A stretch of DNA of 64,000 nt from Methylocystis iwaonis (GCF_027925385.1 NZ_AP027142.1:1532001-1596000); one strand, 5' to 3'. Positions 1 to 9,201 are shown, numbered from the stretch's first letter. The notes: a model not told the origin generated them from the letters alone. Translations and numbers: made by a program.

Positions 1-13
1 GCGTCGGCATGGG

Positions 14-1006
14 TCAAATTCGTCCAGCGCTGGCCATGGCGTTGCGCTCCTGGTCGAGACGTGCGGCCTCCGCTGCGTGCATCGCGCACCAGACGCGCCA
101 CGCGAAATAGGCGGCGACCATTGTAGCCAGCACAACGAGCAAGAGAGGCCAATAGCTCTTAGCCAGCTCTAGCCAGCCCGCGCCGGCCCTCAACCCCTCT
201 GCCAAATCCTGCGTTTGCGAGACGACGTCGCCGGCCTGCGTCATGGCGGCGCTCGCCGTCGCGCCGGCGGCCGTCACCGCTTGCACGGCCGCCTTTGCTT
301 CGCCCGTCGCGGCGATCGTGCGCGAGCCGGCGGCGTGCAGGTCGGCCGCCGTCAGTTGCGCTCGGGGCTTCGCCAGGATAGCGAACCATTTCTCATAGGC
401 GCGGGCGAGGCGCTCGTCATAACGGTTTTTGGCATAGCCGGGCCCATTGTAGCGCCGTGCGAAACCTGCCCAATCCTTGCGGCGTAGATTGTCCGACAAG
501 CGCTGCGTGAGGATAAAGCTCGCCATCTGGCGCAACTGCTCGCCCTCGCTCTCCTTCGCGGCCTCGAACATCGCGCGCGCGCTTTCATGGCCGGCAGCCT
601 TGTAATTCTCGCCCATGATCTGCCCAAGGCCAATCGACACAGAGCGGAACGCCGCCTCTTCGTCGATTTCGATCGCGGCCGCCAGGCGTGCATAATTGCC
701 GTCGCTCGATTTCGGATAGGGCTTTTCGCCCCAATTCTGATAGGCGAGGCCCGCCTTGGCGGCGCGGTGGAGCTTCGAGCCGGGGCCATTCAACTCGCCA
801 TCTCTGCGCATCGCGGCGAGCAAATTGCTCCAGAATTTATGCGGCTCGAAAAGAATGATCGGCCGCCCCTTGGCGTCATAGCCGCTGTTGCGCGCCTCGA
901 CGTCATTGACCGCGCGAATGCACGCGACGCTCACGCGCGCGAGCGCCGCTGCCGCTTCGAAATCCGCCGCCGTCGCGCGGCGCGCCGAGCCTTTGAAATA
1001 TTCCAT
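14..1006 (-). CDS. Phage endolysin, N-acetylmuramidase (DUF3380) family, with C-terminal membrane segment
   Basis: Predicted 330-aa peptidoglycan hydrolase that would open the cell wall at the end of the lytic cycle. Residues about 40-215 resemble the N-acetylmuramidase fold, including SIGLGQIMG and a FARRYNGPGYAKNRY segment. An Ala-rich linker follows, then one hydrophobic stretch near residues 285-305 (WPLLLVVLATMVAAYFAW). A membrane-anchored lysin is unusual because no separate holin is visible here; the holin may lie beyond the left edge or the lysin may be exported by its own segment. The start is supported by AAAGGA upstream. It is the last phage gene visible in the leftward operon. Confidence 0.8.
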   Translation of the reverse strand: MEYFKGSARRATAADFEAAAALARVSVACIRAVNDVEARNSGYDAKGRPIILFEPHKFWSNLLAAMRRDGELNGPGSKLHRAAKAGLAYQNWGEKPYPKSSDGNYARLAAAIEIDEEAAFRSVSIGLGQIMGENYKAAGHESARAMFEAAKESEGEQLRQMASFILTQRLSDNLRRKDWAGFARRYNGPGYAKNRYDERLARAYEKWFAILAKPRAQLTAADLHAAGSRTIAATGEAKAAVQAVTAAGATASAAMTQAGDVVSQTQDLAEGLRAGAGWLELAKSYWPLLLVVLATMVAAYFAWRVWCAMHAAEAARLDQERNAMASAGRI

Positions 1007-1032
1007 CGTCTATCCTTTCAGCCATGCGTTAT

Positions 1033-1059
1033 CGCCGCGCGCCTTTTCGGCGCGCGGCG
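1033..1059 (-). terminator. Strong GC hairpin between endolysin and DUF2793 gene
   Basis: A perfect 11-bp GC stem (CGCCGCGCGCC) with a TTTTC loop lies in the 88-base gap between two co-directional phage genes. There is no U-tract after it in either direction, so it is either a weak or attenuating terminator or an RNA processing hairpin. Confidence 0.35.
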
Positions 1060-1094
1060 CTCACCACGATTGCGGTTTGGGGAGTGGGGAGAGG

Positions 1095-1817
1095 TTAGGC
1101 GTCCGCCCAGGTCGGCATCAGATAATGGATCGTCATGCGCACTTGGCCGCCGGTGAAATTGCCGCCCGCCGCCGTGTAGAGAACGGGCGTGTCAGAATAG
1201 AAAGGGTTGGGCCCTATGAGCCCGCGATTGGTTGCGCCGGCGCCAACGCCGAGCGACGAACCGAACCAACTGGCGTTGCCGGCGACGCCGCAACTGTAAG
1301 AGGCCGCCCCGGCGATCGGCGTGACGACGCGGTTGGAAACCGCGAACAGCAACGCGCCGTTGGGAATCAGAACAGATGAATTGGTCGTAGCGCCCGCGAG
1401 CGTGATCAGCTCTTCGGCGCAATAGGCGTCGATCTTCCCGCCATGCGCGGCCTTGGCGAGCAGCATGGGCGAACCGATGTCGACGAGCGGCGCCCATGCG
1501 GCTCCCTTCCAGACAAAGACGGCGGAGATGCTCGCGACCCAGGCAAGCCAGCCGGGTTTCGGCGCATAGAACATCCATGCGCCGCTCTGCCAGGCCGCGA
1601 TATAACCGGCCTTGCCGGACCAGGCGCCCGAGGGCGCGGCGGCGACGATATAGCGGTCGCCATCCGCGGGAGACGGCGGCGGCGCGGCGAGCGCATTGTC
1701 GATAACGGAAAGCTGCACGACCGCGTCGAGGGCGGTCAGCGCCTCATTGTGCGTGACGTGCTTTTGGCTTTGGTTCTGGTCGATAAAGGGAAGGATGAGA
1801 TTGGGCGTCGTCGCCAT
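1095..1817 (-). CDS. DUF2793 phage tail-associated protein
   Basis: A 240-aa protein with the N-terminal pattern of DUF2793 (LILPFIDQNQSQKHVTHNEAL, residues about 6-26) followed by repeated GDRYIVA and AWQSGAWMFYAP-type beta segments. The family is found downstream of gene-transfer-agent-like baseplate genes. It is thought to be a tail fibre or host-contact component, but its function has not been shown. It lies 9 bases after the baseplate megaprotein, so the two are co-transcribed. The Ala/Gly-rich C-terminal half has the look of a receptor-contact region. Confidence 0.75.
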   Translation of the reverse strand: MATTPNLILPFIDQNQSQKHVTHNEALTALDAVVQLSVIDNALAAPPPSPADGDRYIVAAAPSGAWSGKAGYIAAWQSGAWMFYAPKPGWLAWVASISAVFVWKGAAWAPLVDIGSPMLLAKAAHGGKIDAYCAEELITLAGATTNSSVLIPNGALLFAVSNRVVTPIAGAASYSCGVAGNASWFGSSLGVGAGATNRGLIGPNPFYSDTPVLYTAAGGNFTGGQVRMTIHYLMPTWADA

Positions 1818-1826
1818 ATCGAAGCC

Positions 1827-4800
1827 TTACAAATTGACGTTGGCTTTGGCCGGCTGGCCGCGGCCGATCTGTCCGGAAATCTGATAGACGCGGATGGGGT
1901 AGACGTTCTGAGGCCCGCCCCAATCGGTCGTTTGCTCGGCGAGCGCATAGGTCCATGTGGGCGACGCGAGCCCCGAAACCGTGCGCAGCACATTGCCGGC
2001 CCAGTCGAGAACTTCGAGATCGTAGCTCTCGCTTTGCTCGCTGAGCGGAACATCGGGCGGGTCCCATGCGTCGCCGCCGTAGCGCGTGCGCCGCGACCAG
2101 GTGATGAGCGCATCGCCAAAGCCGAGCGGCCGGCGGCCTTTGATCTGTGAGACGCTGAAGGGCCTCAGGCCGACACCCTTGGGCGTTACGGAATAATCGA
2201 AGTAACTCGATGCGCCCGGATCGTCTTTCGCGGGGCCGGCGCGTAGCGTGAGCGCCTGGCCGAGCTGGTCGACAGTTATGCCGAGCGTCGCCAGCGTCGC
2301 CGGCGTGAGCACCACGACGCGCGCGCCGATCGGAACCGGATCGGCCATGCCGGCTTCCGTGCCCTGCTGCGCGCGCAGAAGCTTCGAGAGCTTGTATTTA
2401 TTGGTCGCGAGCAACTCGGCCTGCGCGAATTGCACGATCTCCCAATCGCCCGAGGGCGCTTTAACCGCCACGACATTGGCGCCGTCGAAAACCTGTTGCT
2501 CGGTTTGCGAGAGAAGCTGCGCGTCGCCGTAGAATTGGACGTAGAGGCTGTTTCCGTAATCCCAGATGGAGCGCGGTCCCGAATAGAAAGCGCCGTCGAC
2601 GATCTCGCCCATCATGGTCGGCGCGGTGACAGTCGCAATCAACGTGTTCGAGCCATTGACCGTTCGATAGACGGCGACGGGCGTCCAGGGCGAGGCGAAG
2701 GCGGCCACGCGCGGGGCCCAGGGCTGGGGCTCGGTCCCGGTCGCAAGCGGCAGATCGAGGAATTCGACGATCGGCGGGCCGAAGGCGCGCTTGGTCGGCT
2801 TGGAGAGCGCGTCCGCTCCAGCCGAGGCGGAGCCGAAGCGCGCCGAGGCGGGATCGAAGCCCATCAGTTCGAGCGAGAGGAAGTCGCCGCGATCGATGCG
2901 ATCGACGCGGAACTTGAGCGGGCTCGCCTCGCCGATATCGAAGGCGATGCAGTCCCCCGGCTCCACGGCCGAGAAAGAGGGCGGGACTTTCAGCGTCCCC
3001 GTATCGCGCGCGAGCCAGTGCTGTTGCAGCAGAGCGCGGGTGAGCGCCTTTGCGTAGCCGGGATCGAGAACAAGCGGCGCATTGACCGAGGCGAGGTTTT
3101 GCGAAGAGCCGACGTTCTTCAGCTCGCGCACCGAGCCGGCGTCGTAATCCTTGTAGAGATCGACGAAGGTGAGCGTGAGGCCGTAGGGAAGGTCGGTTTC
3201 CTGGGCGCGGGTGAGCGAATAGCCGACGTCGTCGGCGCTTTCCATGACGAGATCGTCGAGCGAAACGGCGATGGTCTTGGCTTGCGCGCGGGACGCGAAG
3301 ACGACGCAGCCGCCACTCTCGAAAGCGTCGATTTGCAGGGGGGCGGAAATTTGCTCCAGAAGATCGCGCGGCGAGGTCGGGCCGTCGGCGACGACGCCGA
3401 TCGCCAGTGACGACGGGCCGATGATGCGCGACGCGTCATAACAGGCGGTCCCTGCTGCTGCGCAAATGTCGCCCAAGATCCATGTGAGCGGCGGCTCGTC
3501 GAGGCGGCCGTTGAGCCAGTGGCCGAGATGATAGTTCGGCGCGTCGCGCCAGGTTCCGCCCTGGGCTGGGAAGTCGGGGAAGGGCCGCGCATCCCAGGCC
3601 CAGGCGAACATATTGCGCGTGTCGAGCATCTTCACGCCGGCGGCCGACACGGGCGCGTTGTCGCGCCAATAGGCCAGCAAGGATTCGAGAAAGGCGCGCT
3701 GGATCGCGTCGTCCCGATTGCCGTTGGAAAAGTAGGGATAGGCGCTTTCGCTCGACTTCGAATCGACGAAGACATTGGGCTGGTTCGCGCCCTTGTCGAC
3801 CGCAGGGCAGCCGAATTCGGTGAACCAGATCGGCTTCGATCCGGGCAGGAATGACGTCGCGGCTGCATTGCGCACGCCGCCTGGCCGTGAGTGATGCGCG
3901 TTGCCCCACCAATTGCGCATGTCCTTTTGGCGAAATGCCCAATGCTCGCCATAGGCCGTGTCGGCGATCGGCGTGCGCGTCTGGGCTGTTCGATCGGCGG
4001 CGCTGGCGTAATGCCAATCGTAATACTCGCCGCCCTCGACGTTCCGCGCGAGATAGGACTTGTCATAGATGGAGGCGGCGGCATTGGCGCCCGCCGCGTC
4101 GGCGTTCGGTCCGGAGTCGCGCCAGTCGGCGAGCGGCATGTAATTATCGATGCCGATGAAATCGATGTTCGGGTCGGACCACAGCGGGTCCATGTTGAAG
4201 ATCACATCATGCGTGCCGTCGCTCGGGCGATGCGAGTGATATTCGCTCCAATCCGCAGCGTAGCCGATCTTGCAATCGGGCCCGACGATCGCGCGCACGT
4301 TCGCCGCGAGGGTCTTAAGCGCGTCGACAGCGGGATAGGTTCCATCGCCGGGCGACGAGCGCACTTGCGTGAGCCCGACAAGCTCCGAGCCGATGATAAA
4401 GGCGTCGACGCCGCCGGCAGAGACGCAGAGGCTCGCGTAATGCGTCACCATGGCGCTGTATTGCGCAAAGAAGGCGGCGATCTGCGTTGCGGCGGCGGCA
4501 GTCTTGTCGACCGTGCCGGGCTGGCCCGGCGCGGGATGGCAGGTGATGCGCCCGCGCCAGGGGAAGGCGGCTTGCTCGGCGCCGCCCCACGGGTCCGGCT
4601 TGCCATTGCCGGGCGGGACATCCATGGCGATGAAGGGATAGAAGACGCAGCGCAACCCGCGCCTTTTGATCTCCTTGATCGCCTCGACGACGCTTCCGTC
4701 CGAGGGCGTGCCGCCATAGGCCGGCACAGCCGCGCCCGTGAAGGCGACCGAGCCGCCGGCGCCGTTTGGATTCATGAGGTCGGGAGAAACCTGTGAGACG

Positions 4801-5930
4801 ACGCTTGCCGCGACGCCCCAGGGCAAAGGAAAAGCGTTCGGCGCGGCGTAATGAGCGCGCATGACCACGCCGTTGATCGCGACGAACCAGGCGTAGCCGG
4901 CGCGCGTATAGCCCGCCACCTCCCAATCGGCAGGATCGGTGTTTTTCTGCGCGACTTCGACTTTCGGCCGGATCGTGCAATCGCCCGCGCGCAGATCGTC
5001 GCCGAACCAGGCGACGACGAGCGAGACCGCGTCGGCGGCGTCGAGCGCGCCTTTCGCCGAGCGCCAATTGCCGCCCGTCGCGCTCACCCCCGCAGGAAGC
5101 GTCGCCGTCGCATTTATGCCGACGAGCGCGTCGAGCGATACGGTGAAATCGGAGATCGAGTCCTCGGCGTTCGAGTTGACCGTGCTCCAACTGCCCGCGT
5201 TGGCGCTGGCCTTGTAGACGGTCGTCGCATATCCGAATTCGGTCGTCGCCGGGATCATGCAGACAGAGCGCAGATTGCGCGTGAGATCGTCGGGCGCAGC
5301 GCTTTTCGGTCGGCGGACAATTTCGGCGGTGATCTGCGGAATACGGTTGCCGAATTTGTCGAGAAGCATGTTCTCGAAAACGAGATAGCAAATGCCGCGA
5401 TAGGCCGGGGCGGCGCCCTCCGCCGCGACAATGAGCGGGTCGGGGGCTTGCGTCTCAGAGCCGTTGTAGAAGCGCCAAGTGTATTTCGTGAGATCGAGCA
5501 GCTTACCGTCCGCCCAGACGCAGCCGAGCGAGGTTCCGCCGTCGCCCTCGCAAAAGGCGACCGCGAAGGAAATCTGCGCATGCCAGATCTCGGTCCAATC
5601 GAGCTGTTGCGATTGGGCGGGCGCGCCTTTGCCCGAGGCGGCGGATTGGGTGAAGCTCGGCACCCATTGGGCGTATTCGGAGAAATTGGTGGCCCAGATG
5701 ACCTGGCCGCCGATACGGGCGCGGCCCCAAAGGCGGCGGACCGGCGCGCCTTCCTGCGCGCCGGTGACATGGACTTCATAGACATGTTGGCCGAAGGTGA
5801 CCTTCGGCGCGCTGCTCTTCTTACGGCCGAGCAGGCCGGCCGCGTAATTGAGGCCGACGCCGGCGGCTGTGCCAAGCACGCTGCTGACGAGCGAAGACCC
5901 GCCGACGGCGCTGAAGAGCATGGTGGCCAT
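1827..5930 (-). CDS. Baseplate megaprotein with GTA TIM-barrel and Phage-tail_3 domains (gp15-like)
   Basis: A 1367-aa protein at the tail tip. The N-terminus is hydrophobic (AGVGLNYAAGLLG). Residues about 400-750 form the gene-transfer-agent TIM-barrel (glycosidase-like) region, with RCVFYPFIAMDVPPGNGK, FIIGSELVGLTQVR and FIGIDNYMPLADWRD. The following region resembles Phage-tail_3, and the C-terminus holds repeated beta segments. The family acts as the host-contact hub and may degrade or bind surface glycans. Its start overlaps the NlpC/P60 stop by one base (TAATG), indicating translational coupling. Length is normal for the family and no frameshift is visible. Confidence 0.9.
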   Translation of the reverse strand: MATMLFSAVGGSSLVSSVLGTAAGVGLNYAAGLLGRKKSSAPKVTFGQHVYEVHVTGAQEGAPVRRLWGRARIGGQVIWATNFSEYAQWVPSFTQSAASGKGAPAQSQQLDWTEIWHAQISFAVAFCEGDGGTSLGCVWADGKLLDLTKYTWRFYNGSETQAPDPLIVAAEGAAPAYRGICYLVFENMLLDKFGNRIPQITAEIVRRPKSAAPDDLTRNLRSVCMIPATTEFGYATTVYKASANAGSWSTVNSNAEDSISDFTVSLDALVGINATATLPAGVSATGGNWRSAKGALDAADAVSLVVAWFGDDLRAGDCTIRPKVEVAQKNTDPADWEVAGYTRAGYAWFVAINGVVMRAHYAAPNAFPLPWGVAASVVSQVSPDLMNPNGAGGSVAFTGAAVPAYGGTPSDGSVVEAIKEIKRRGLRCVFYPFIAMDVPPGNGKPDPWGGAEQAAFPWRGRITCHPAPGQPGTVDKTAAAATQIAAFFAQYSAMVTHYASLCVSAGGVDAFIIGSELVGLTQVRSSPGDGTYPAVDALKTLAANVRAIVGPDCKIGYAADWSEYHSHRPSDGTHDVIFNMDPLWSDPNIDFIGIDNYMPLADWRDSGPNADAAGANAAASIYDKSYLARNVEGGEYYDWHYASAADRTAQTRTPIADTAYGEHWAFRQKDMRNWWGNAHHSRPGGVRNAAATSFLPGSKPIWFTEFGCPAVDKGANQPNVFVDSKSSESAYPYFSNGNRDDAIQRAFLESLLAYWRDNAPVSAAGVKMLDTRNMFAWAWDARPFPDFPAQGGTWRDAPNYHLGHWLNGRLDEPPLTWILGDICAAAGTACYDASRIIGPSSLAIGVVADGPTSPRDLLEQISAPLQIDAFESGGCVVFASRAQAKTIAVSLDDLVMESADDVGYSLTRAQETDLPYGLTLTFVDLYKDYDAGSVRELKNVGSSQNLASVNAPLVLDPGYAKALTRALLQQHWLARDTGTLKVPPSFSAVEPGDCIAFDIGEASPLKFRVDRIDRGDFLSLELMGFDPASARFGSASAGADALSKPTKRAFGPPIVEFLDLPLATGTEPQPWAPRVAAFASPWTPVAVYRTVNGSNTLIATVTAPTMMGEIVDGAFYSGPRSIWDYGNSLYVQFYGDAQLLSQTEQQVFDGANVVAVKAPSGDWEIVQFAQAELLATNKYKLSKLLRAQQGTEAGMADPVPIGARVVVLTPATLATLGITVDQLGQALTLRAGPAKDDPGASSYFDYSVTPKGVGLRPFSVSQIKGRRPLGFGDALITWSRRTRYGGDAWDPPDVPLSEQSESYDLEVLDWAGNVLRTVSGLASPTWTYALAEQTTDWGGPQNVYPIRVYQISGQIGRGQPAKANVNL

Positions 5931-6391
5931 TAGTCTTCGACTCTAGGAAAGGCGAAGCCGGCGACGGCGCGGCGTATCCAGCCGGCGTCGAGCGGGACGC
6001 AGCGCACGCCGTCTCGCGCGACGGCGTGGATCATTGTGCGATCATAGGCGACGATCGCTATGTGCTTGGCGATGCGGCCTTCAACCATGCGGAAGACGAG
6101 CACGTCTCCCGGTTGCGCCGCGCCGGGCGAGAGCTCGCTCATGTTACGCCGCGCGGCGTCGAGAATGTGCTCCGCCTTGCCGGCCTCACCCCAATCCGGA
6201 GAGTAGGGCGGCGGGGCCTCGGGCTCGGCGCCATAGACCTCGCGCCAGACGCCGCGCACGAGCCCTAAGCAATCGCAACCCGCGCCGCGCACGGCGGCCT
6301 GGTGATGGTAAGGCGTGCCGATCCAGCGCAGGGCGGCCGCGACGATATCAGCGCGCGTCGGCACTTTCGGGCTCTGCAGCTTCGCCCTCAT
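5930..6391 (-). CDS. NlpC/P60 family tail-tip peptidase (gp14-like)
   Basis: A 153-aa cysteine peptidase of the NlpC/P60 type, carried at the phage tail tip to cut peptide crosslinks during entry. The catalytic Cys lies in GCDCLGLVRG (about residue 40) and the His is probably in AKHIAIVAYD. PGDVLVFRM is the usual strand before it. The annotated ATG overlaps the previous small gene by 44 bases. A GTG at VPTRADIV (nine codons in) would leave only a short overlap and is a good alternative start. The gene is coupled by TAATG to the baseplate megaprotein. Confidence 0.88.
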   Translation of the reverse strand: MRAKLQSPKVPTRADIVAAALRWIGTPYHHQAAVRGAGCDCLGLVRGVWREVYGAEPEAPPPYSPDWGEAGKAEHILDAARRNMSELSPGAAQPGDVLVFRMVEGRIAKHIAIVAYDRTMIHAVARDGVRCVPLDAGWIRRAVAGFAFPRVED

Positions 6392-6518
6392 GGGGCCATT
6401 CCATCAGCACGGAGTAAATCCCATGCGGCAGGCCGAGATCGGCCGCGAAAATCCAACCCGCCGCCTCATAGGCGGCGCGTCGCGAATGCAGCACGTAGCG
6501 AAAGACGCGCTCTCTCAC
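6348..6518 (-). CDS. Small phage protein of unknown function (56 aa, GTG start)
   Basis: This reading frame opens with GTG overlapping the methyltransferase stop in a GTGA arrangement and ends inside the start region of the NlpC/P60 gene. The peptide begins VRERVFRYVLHSRRAAYEAAG and continues with WIFAADLGLPHGIYSVLMEW. It has a plausible globular composition, and the tight overlaps on both sides match the packing of neighbouring phage genes. I recognise no family. A longer frame exists upstream but reads antiparallel to methyltransferase coding sequence and is probably spurious. Confidence 0.55.
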   Translation of the reverse strand: MRERVFRYVLHSRRAAYEAAGWIFAADLGLPHGIYSVLMEWPHEGEAAEPESADAR

Positions 6519-7174
6519 AGAAAGCTTTCTTGCTTCGGGGGCTTCGGCGGCTCGACGAAAAGGTCGGGGCGGGCCAGGGCGTCTGAGATGCGACGGCAGG
6601 CAATGTCGAAATATTTGGGCTGGATTTCGATGCCGGTGAACAACCGCCCGAGTTTCACTGCGGCCACCCCGGTTGTGCCCGAGCCCATGAACGGGTCGAG
6701 GATCGACCGAGCCAAGGGAATGAATCCGAGAGTCCACTCAATCAGAGGCAGGGGCTTTTGCGTAGGATGACCAAACTCAACCCTACCGACAGGAGCGTCA
6801 TACCGCTTGGATGGGCGGTCGAGGTTTGTCCATGCCGTTTCAAAATCGGCCATCGTCGGAACTGCGTTCGTCTTGTTCCATATCAGCCAGCAACGCGAGG
6901 GCGGCAGCACAAAATATTGGCCTCCCCAAAAGATCGCCGCATTCGACATCGCGATTATCTCTTCGAGCAACACGCTCGGTGGCGGCGCGCGATCCCATTG
7001 CAGCATCTCTTTGAAGCCATCTTTAGCGGCCCAAGTGCCGCCCTGCATTTTATTGCCGAGTCCATATGGCGGGTCTGTCACGGTTGCGTCGAAACGCCCG
7101 AGCCCTGGCAGTATCTCTCGACAATCGCCGAGATAGAGCGTTACGCCCTCGGCGAGATGTTCAACTCGTTGCAC
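6515..7174 (-). CDS. Prophage DNA methyltransferase (DPPY type, beta group)
   Basis: A 219-aa S-adenosylmethionine-dependent DNA methylase. DPPY (residues 34-37) comes before DPFMGSGTT (160-168), the order of the beta group that methylates adenine N6 or cytosine N4. HPTQKPLPLIEW just before the SAM motif is also typical. It sits inside the tail module between DUF2163 and a small gene, with no restriction enzyme beside it. A solitary phage methylase usually protects phage DNA from host restriction or marks it. The target sequence cannot be read from the protein. The start at 7174 follows the DUF2163 stop by 5 bases. Confidence 0.88.
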   Translation of the reverse strand: MQRVEHLAEGVTLYLGDCREILPGLGRFDATVTDPPYGLGNKMQGGTWAAKDGFKEMLQWDRAPPPSVLLEEIIAMSNAAIFWGGQYFVLPPSRCWLIWNKTNAVPTMADFETAWTNLDRPSKRYDAPVGRVEFGHPTQKPLPLIEWTLGFIPLARSILDPFMGSGTTGVAAVKLGRLFTGIEIQPKYFDIACRRISDALARPDLFVEPPKPPKQESFL

Positions 7175-7179
7175 GCTAA

Positions 7180-8061
7180 TTAATTCCCTAGCAGCGAGCC
7201 GCCGTTGTTGCGCGGGTCGCCGCGGTTGGCGATCGTCCCGATCGTGTCGGTCGGCGGGATATGCGGGAAGCCGCGGAAGTTGGCAGCGTTCGCGAATTTG
7301 TTTTTGCAGGTCGGGAAATTCTTGGCGCAGCCCGCTTTCAGGGTTACCACGTCGCCAGCCGCCACGAAGGCCGCCAGATCGGCCCAGAATTCGAGCATCA
7401 CAGAGCCGTCCGGCTCGATAATGTGCGCCTTGATCTCGTAAGCATCGACGCTCTTTTGCAGCAGGCCGCCGGTGAACCAGTCACGCTTGAATGACGAAAG
7501 CCCGGACAAGACGAGATACGGCCCATCTACCGACACGATCGTCGCGGCGCTCGAATAGGCGGGCAAGGCGAGATTGACGCCGCAACTCGCGTCGCCGAGG
7601 TGCGCGTTGCAGGAGCGCTCGAAAGATTGCCCGATACGCTGATTGAGCCGCGCAGCGAGGGAGCGAAACTCCGCCGTGAAGGCCGCGCCCTTGCGGTCGA
7701 GATTGCCAAGATTGCCGCGGGCCTCGACATAGAATTGCGTTGGGTCCGCCCAATTGACGTGGAGCAGCTCCATGGTCGCGTCGTCATAGCGGCCGGCGAG
7801 AATGTCTTTCTCGGTGAGCCGCGCCGAAGAAAGCGCGCCGTCGGCCGTGAAATTATCGACGGCGAGGCCGAGGGAGGATTGGATTTGCGAGGCCGTGAAG
7901 CCCGCCGCCGCTTCGAAGAGCGTGCCGTCGACGATGAGATCACGGTCGTGGTCGGTGAAGCCGAGCGTGACGCCGTCGCGGCGCGTCACGCGCCAGCAGC
8001 GGCACATGGTTGTCGCGCCGCTGGCAAGATGCGCGGAAAGGGCGGGGGGAAAAGATTTCAT
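7180..8061 (-). CDS. DUF2163 baseplate/tail hub protein (gp13-like)
   Basis: A 293-aa protein matching the DUF2163 and phage BR0599 pair found in gene transfer agents. The N-terminus carries CRCWRVTRRDGVTLGFTDHD, and the C-terminal part has the conserved GCAKNFPTCKNKFANAANFRGFPHIP block with two paired Cys. In gene transfer agents the homologue is an iron-sulfur hub protein of the tail tip, a known property of the family and not shown here. It is transcribed with its neighbours, but the next upstream tail gene is separated by an opposite-strand passenger gene. Confidence 0.88.
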   Translation of the reverse strand: MKSFPPALSAHLASGATTMCRCWRVTRRDGVTLGFTDHDRDLIVDGTLFEAAAGFTASQIQSSLGLAVDNFTADGALSSARLTEKDILAGRYDDATMELLHVNWADPTQFYVEARGNLGNLDRKGAAFTAEFRSLAARLNQRIGQSFERSCNAHLGDASCGVNLALPAYSSAATIVSVDGPYLVLSGLSSFKRDWFTGGLLQKSVDAYEIKAHIIEPDGSVMLEFWADLAAFVAAGDVVTLKAGCAKNFPTCKNKFANAANFRGFPHIPPTDTIGTIANRGDPRNNGGSLLGN

Positions 8062-8230
8062 TGTCTAGATGCTTTTTGATAGAACCGCCAAAGAGGGTTC
8101 CATTGGATGCCAGGAGTGTAAGCATTCAAATGAAATAAAGCCTTTTGCGTTTTGCCAATCGAAGACCCCCTTCACAAATTCTGGGCGGGCATTTAATTAG
8201 CTCTGTTAAATTCTGGACCGACAAGTGCCT

Positions 8231-9148
8231 ATGAGACGATATCTAATCTTCCCACTTCAGTTCGACACTCGCGCCCACGCCTTGGAACAGGTCCCGCAGG
8301 ACCCGCAGCTTGCAGAGCAATTAGATCGCGGGAGGGAGAGCCTAATTGCGAATCTGAAGGTCGAGCTCGGCGAAAATAATTTCGAGGAGAAGCTCCAGAA
8401 TTTCAGGGAGCTTGGCTCTTCTCCGTTTTCAGTCATTGCCCACCACAATGTCTTATTCCATCAGGCACGTTACGCTTTCATTCATGGTTTCTATTATCCA
8501 GCCCTGACGGCATCATGTGCTCTTGGTGAGCGTATCCTCAATCATCTCTTTCTAGATCTGCGAGAGCATTTTCCGCAGTCGACCTTTGACCGAAAATCTC
8601 ACACTCGGCGTTCCATCGATGATTGGACCAAAGCCATCGAGACCTTGCATGAATGGCGAATATTTCAGGCTGAAGAGGTAAAGGCGACCTTCGAGGAGCT
8701 TAGGAATTTAAGACACCGCTCTCTCCACTTTAACGCGTCAACCGTTGAAACTCTCAAAGAAGATGCGCGGTTAGCACTCGCTTACCTCGCAACAATTATT
8801 GAAAAGCAATTTGGGTTTCAGTTCCCTCGTACGATCCCAGGCTCCAAAGGCGCTTTCTTTTTTAAAAAGGACGCAGAATCCGATCCTTTCATACGCCGTT
8901 ATTATCTACCCCAATGTCCACGTGTCTCGCCCTTTTATACAATGTTGCCATTCAAGGAAGGTTGGCTCGTCTTTGACCGGAAGGCCGACCCAAATGTTGA
9001 GTTTAGCGATGAAAAATTCGTGTCAATTTTTGGGGCGCGGACCCCAGATCAACTTGCACCGAGCACTGTACCGTGGAGCGGAGAAATATCCGTCGTAGCC
9101 TTAACTCAAGCCGGCGTAATGAGCGTAGATTACACGAAGACCGGTTAG
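8231..9148 (+). CDS. Passenger (moron) protein of unknown function with HEPN-like motif
   Basis: A 305-aa protein encoded against the direction of the tail operon, in its own AT-richer block between DUF2460 and DUF2163. I do not recognise the family. Residues about 70-195 look all-helical (HQARYAFIHGFYYPALTASC, EELRNLRHRSLHF), and R-H-R-S-L-H gives an R-x4-H pattern near residues 161-166 of the kind seen in HEPN ribonucleases. The C-terminal 100 residues look beta-rich. A GTG two codons earlier (8225) is an alternative start; no clear ribosome site is visible. Position, strand and composition suggest horizontal gain of a prophage-expressed gene, possibly defensive. Confidence 0.6.
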   Translation: MRRYLIFPLQFDTRAHALEQVPQDPQLAEQLDRGRESLIANLKVELGENNFEEKLQNFRELGSSPFSVIAHHNVLFHQARYAFIHGFYYPALTASCALGERILNHLFLDLREHFPQSTFDRKSHTRRSIDDWTKAIETLHEWRIFQAEEVKATFEELRNLRHRSLHFNASTVETLKEDARLALAYLATIIEKQFGFQFPRTIPGSKGAFFFKKDAESDPFIRRYYLPQCPRVSPFYTMLPFKEGWLVFDRKADPNVEFSDEKFVSIFGARTPDQLAPSTVPWSGEISVVALTQAGVMSVDYTKTG

Positions 9149-9201
9149 TGTTGACAGCAATGGGTCGAGCCGTGCTTGAAATATTCTCGGATATTGTAGC
9201 C

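Noticed and set aside
4315..5391. Long alternative-frame open reading frames within the baseplate megaprotein gene, on both strands
   Set aside because: High GC content leaves many shadow frames open. Their products are Arg/Ala-rich and overlap a clearly recognised gene.
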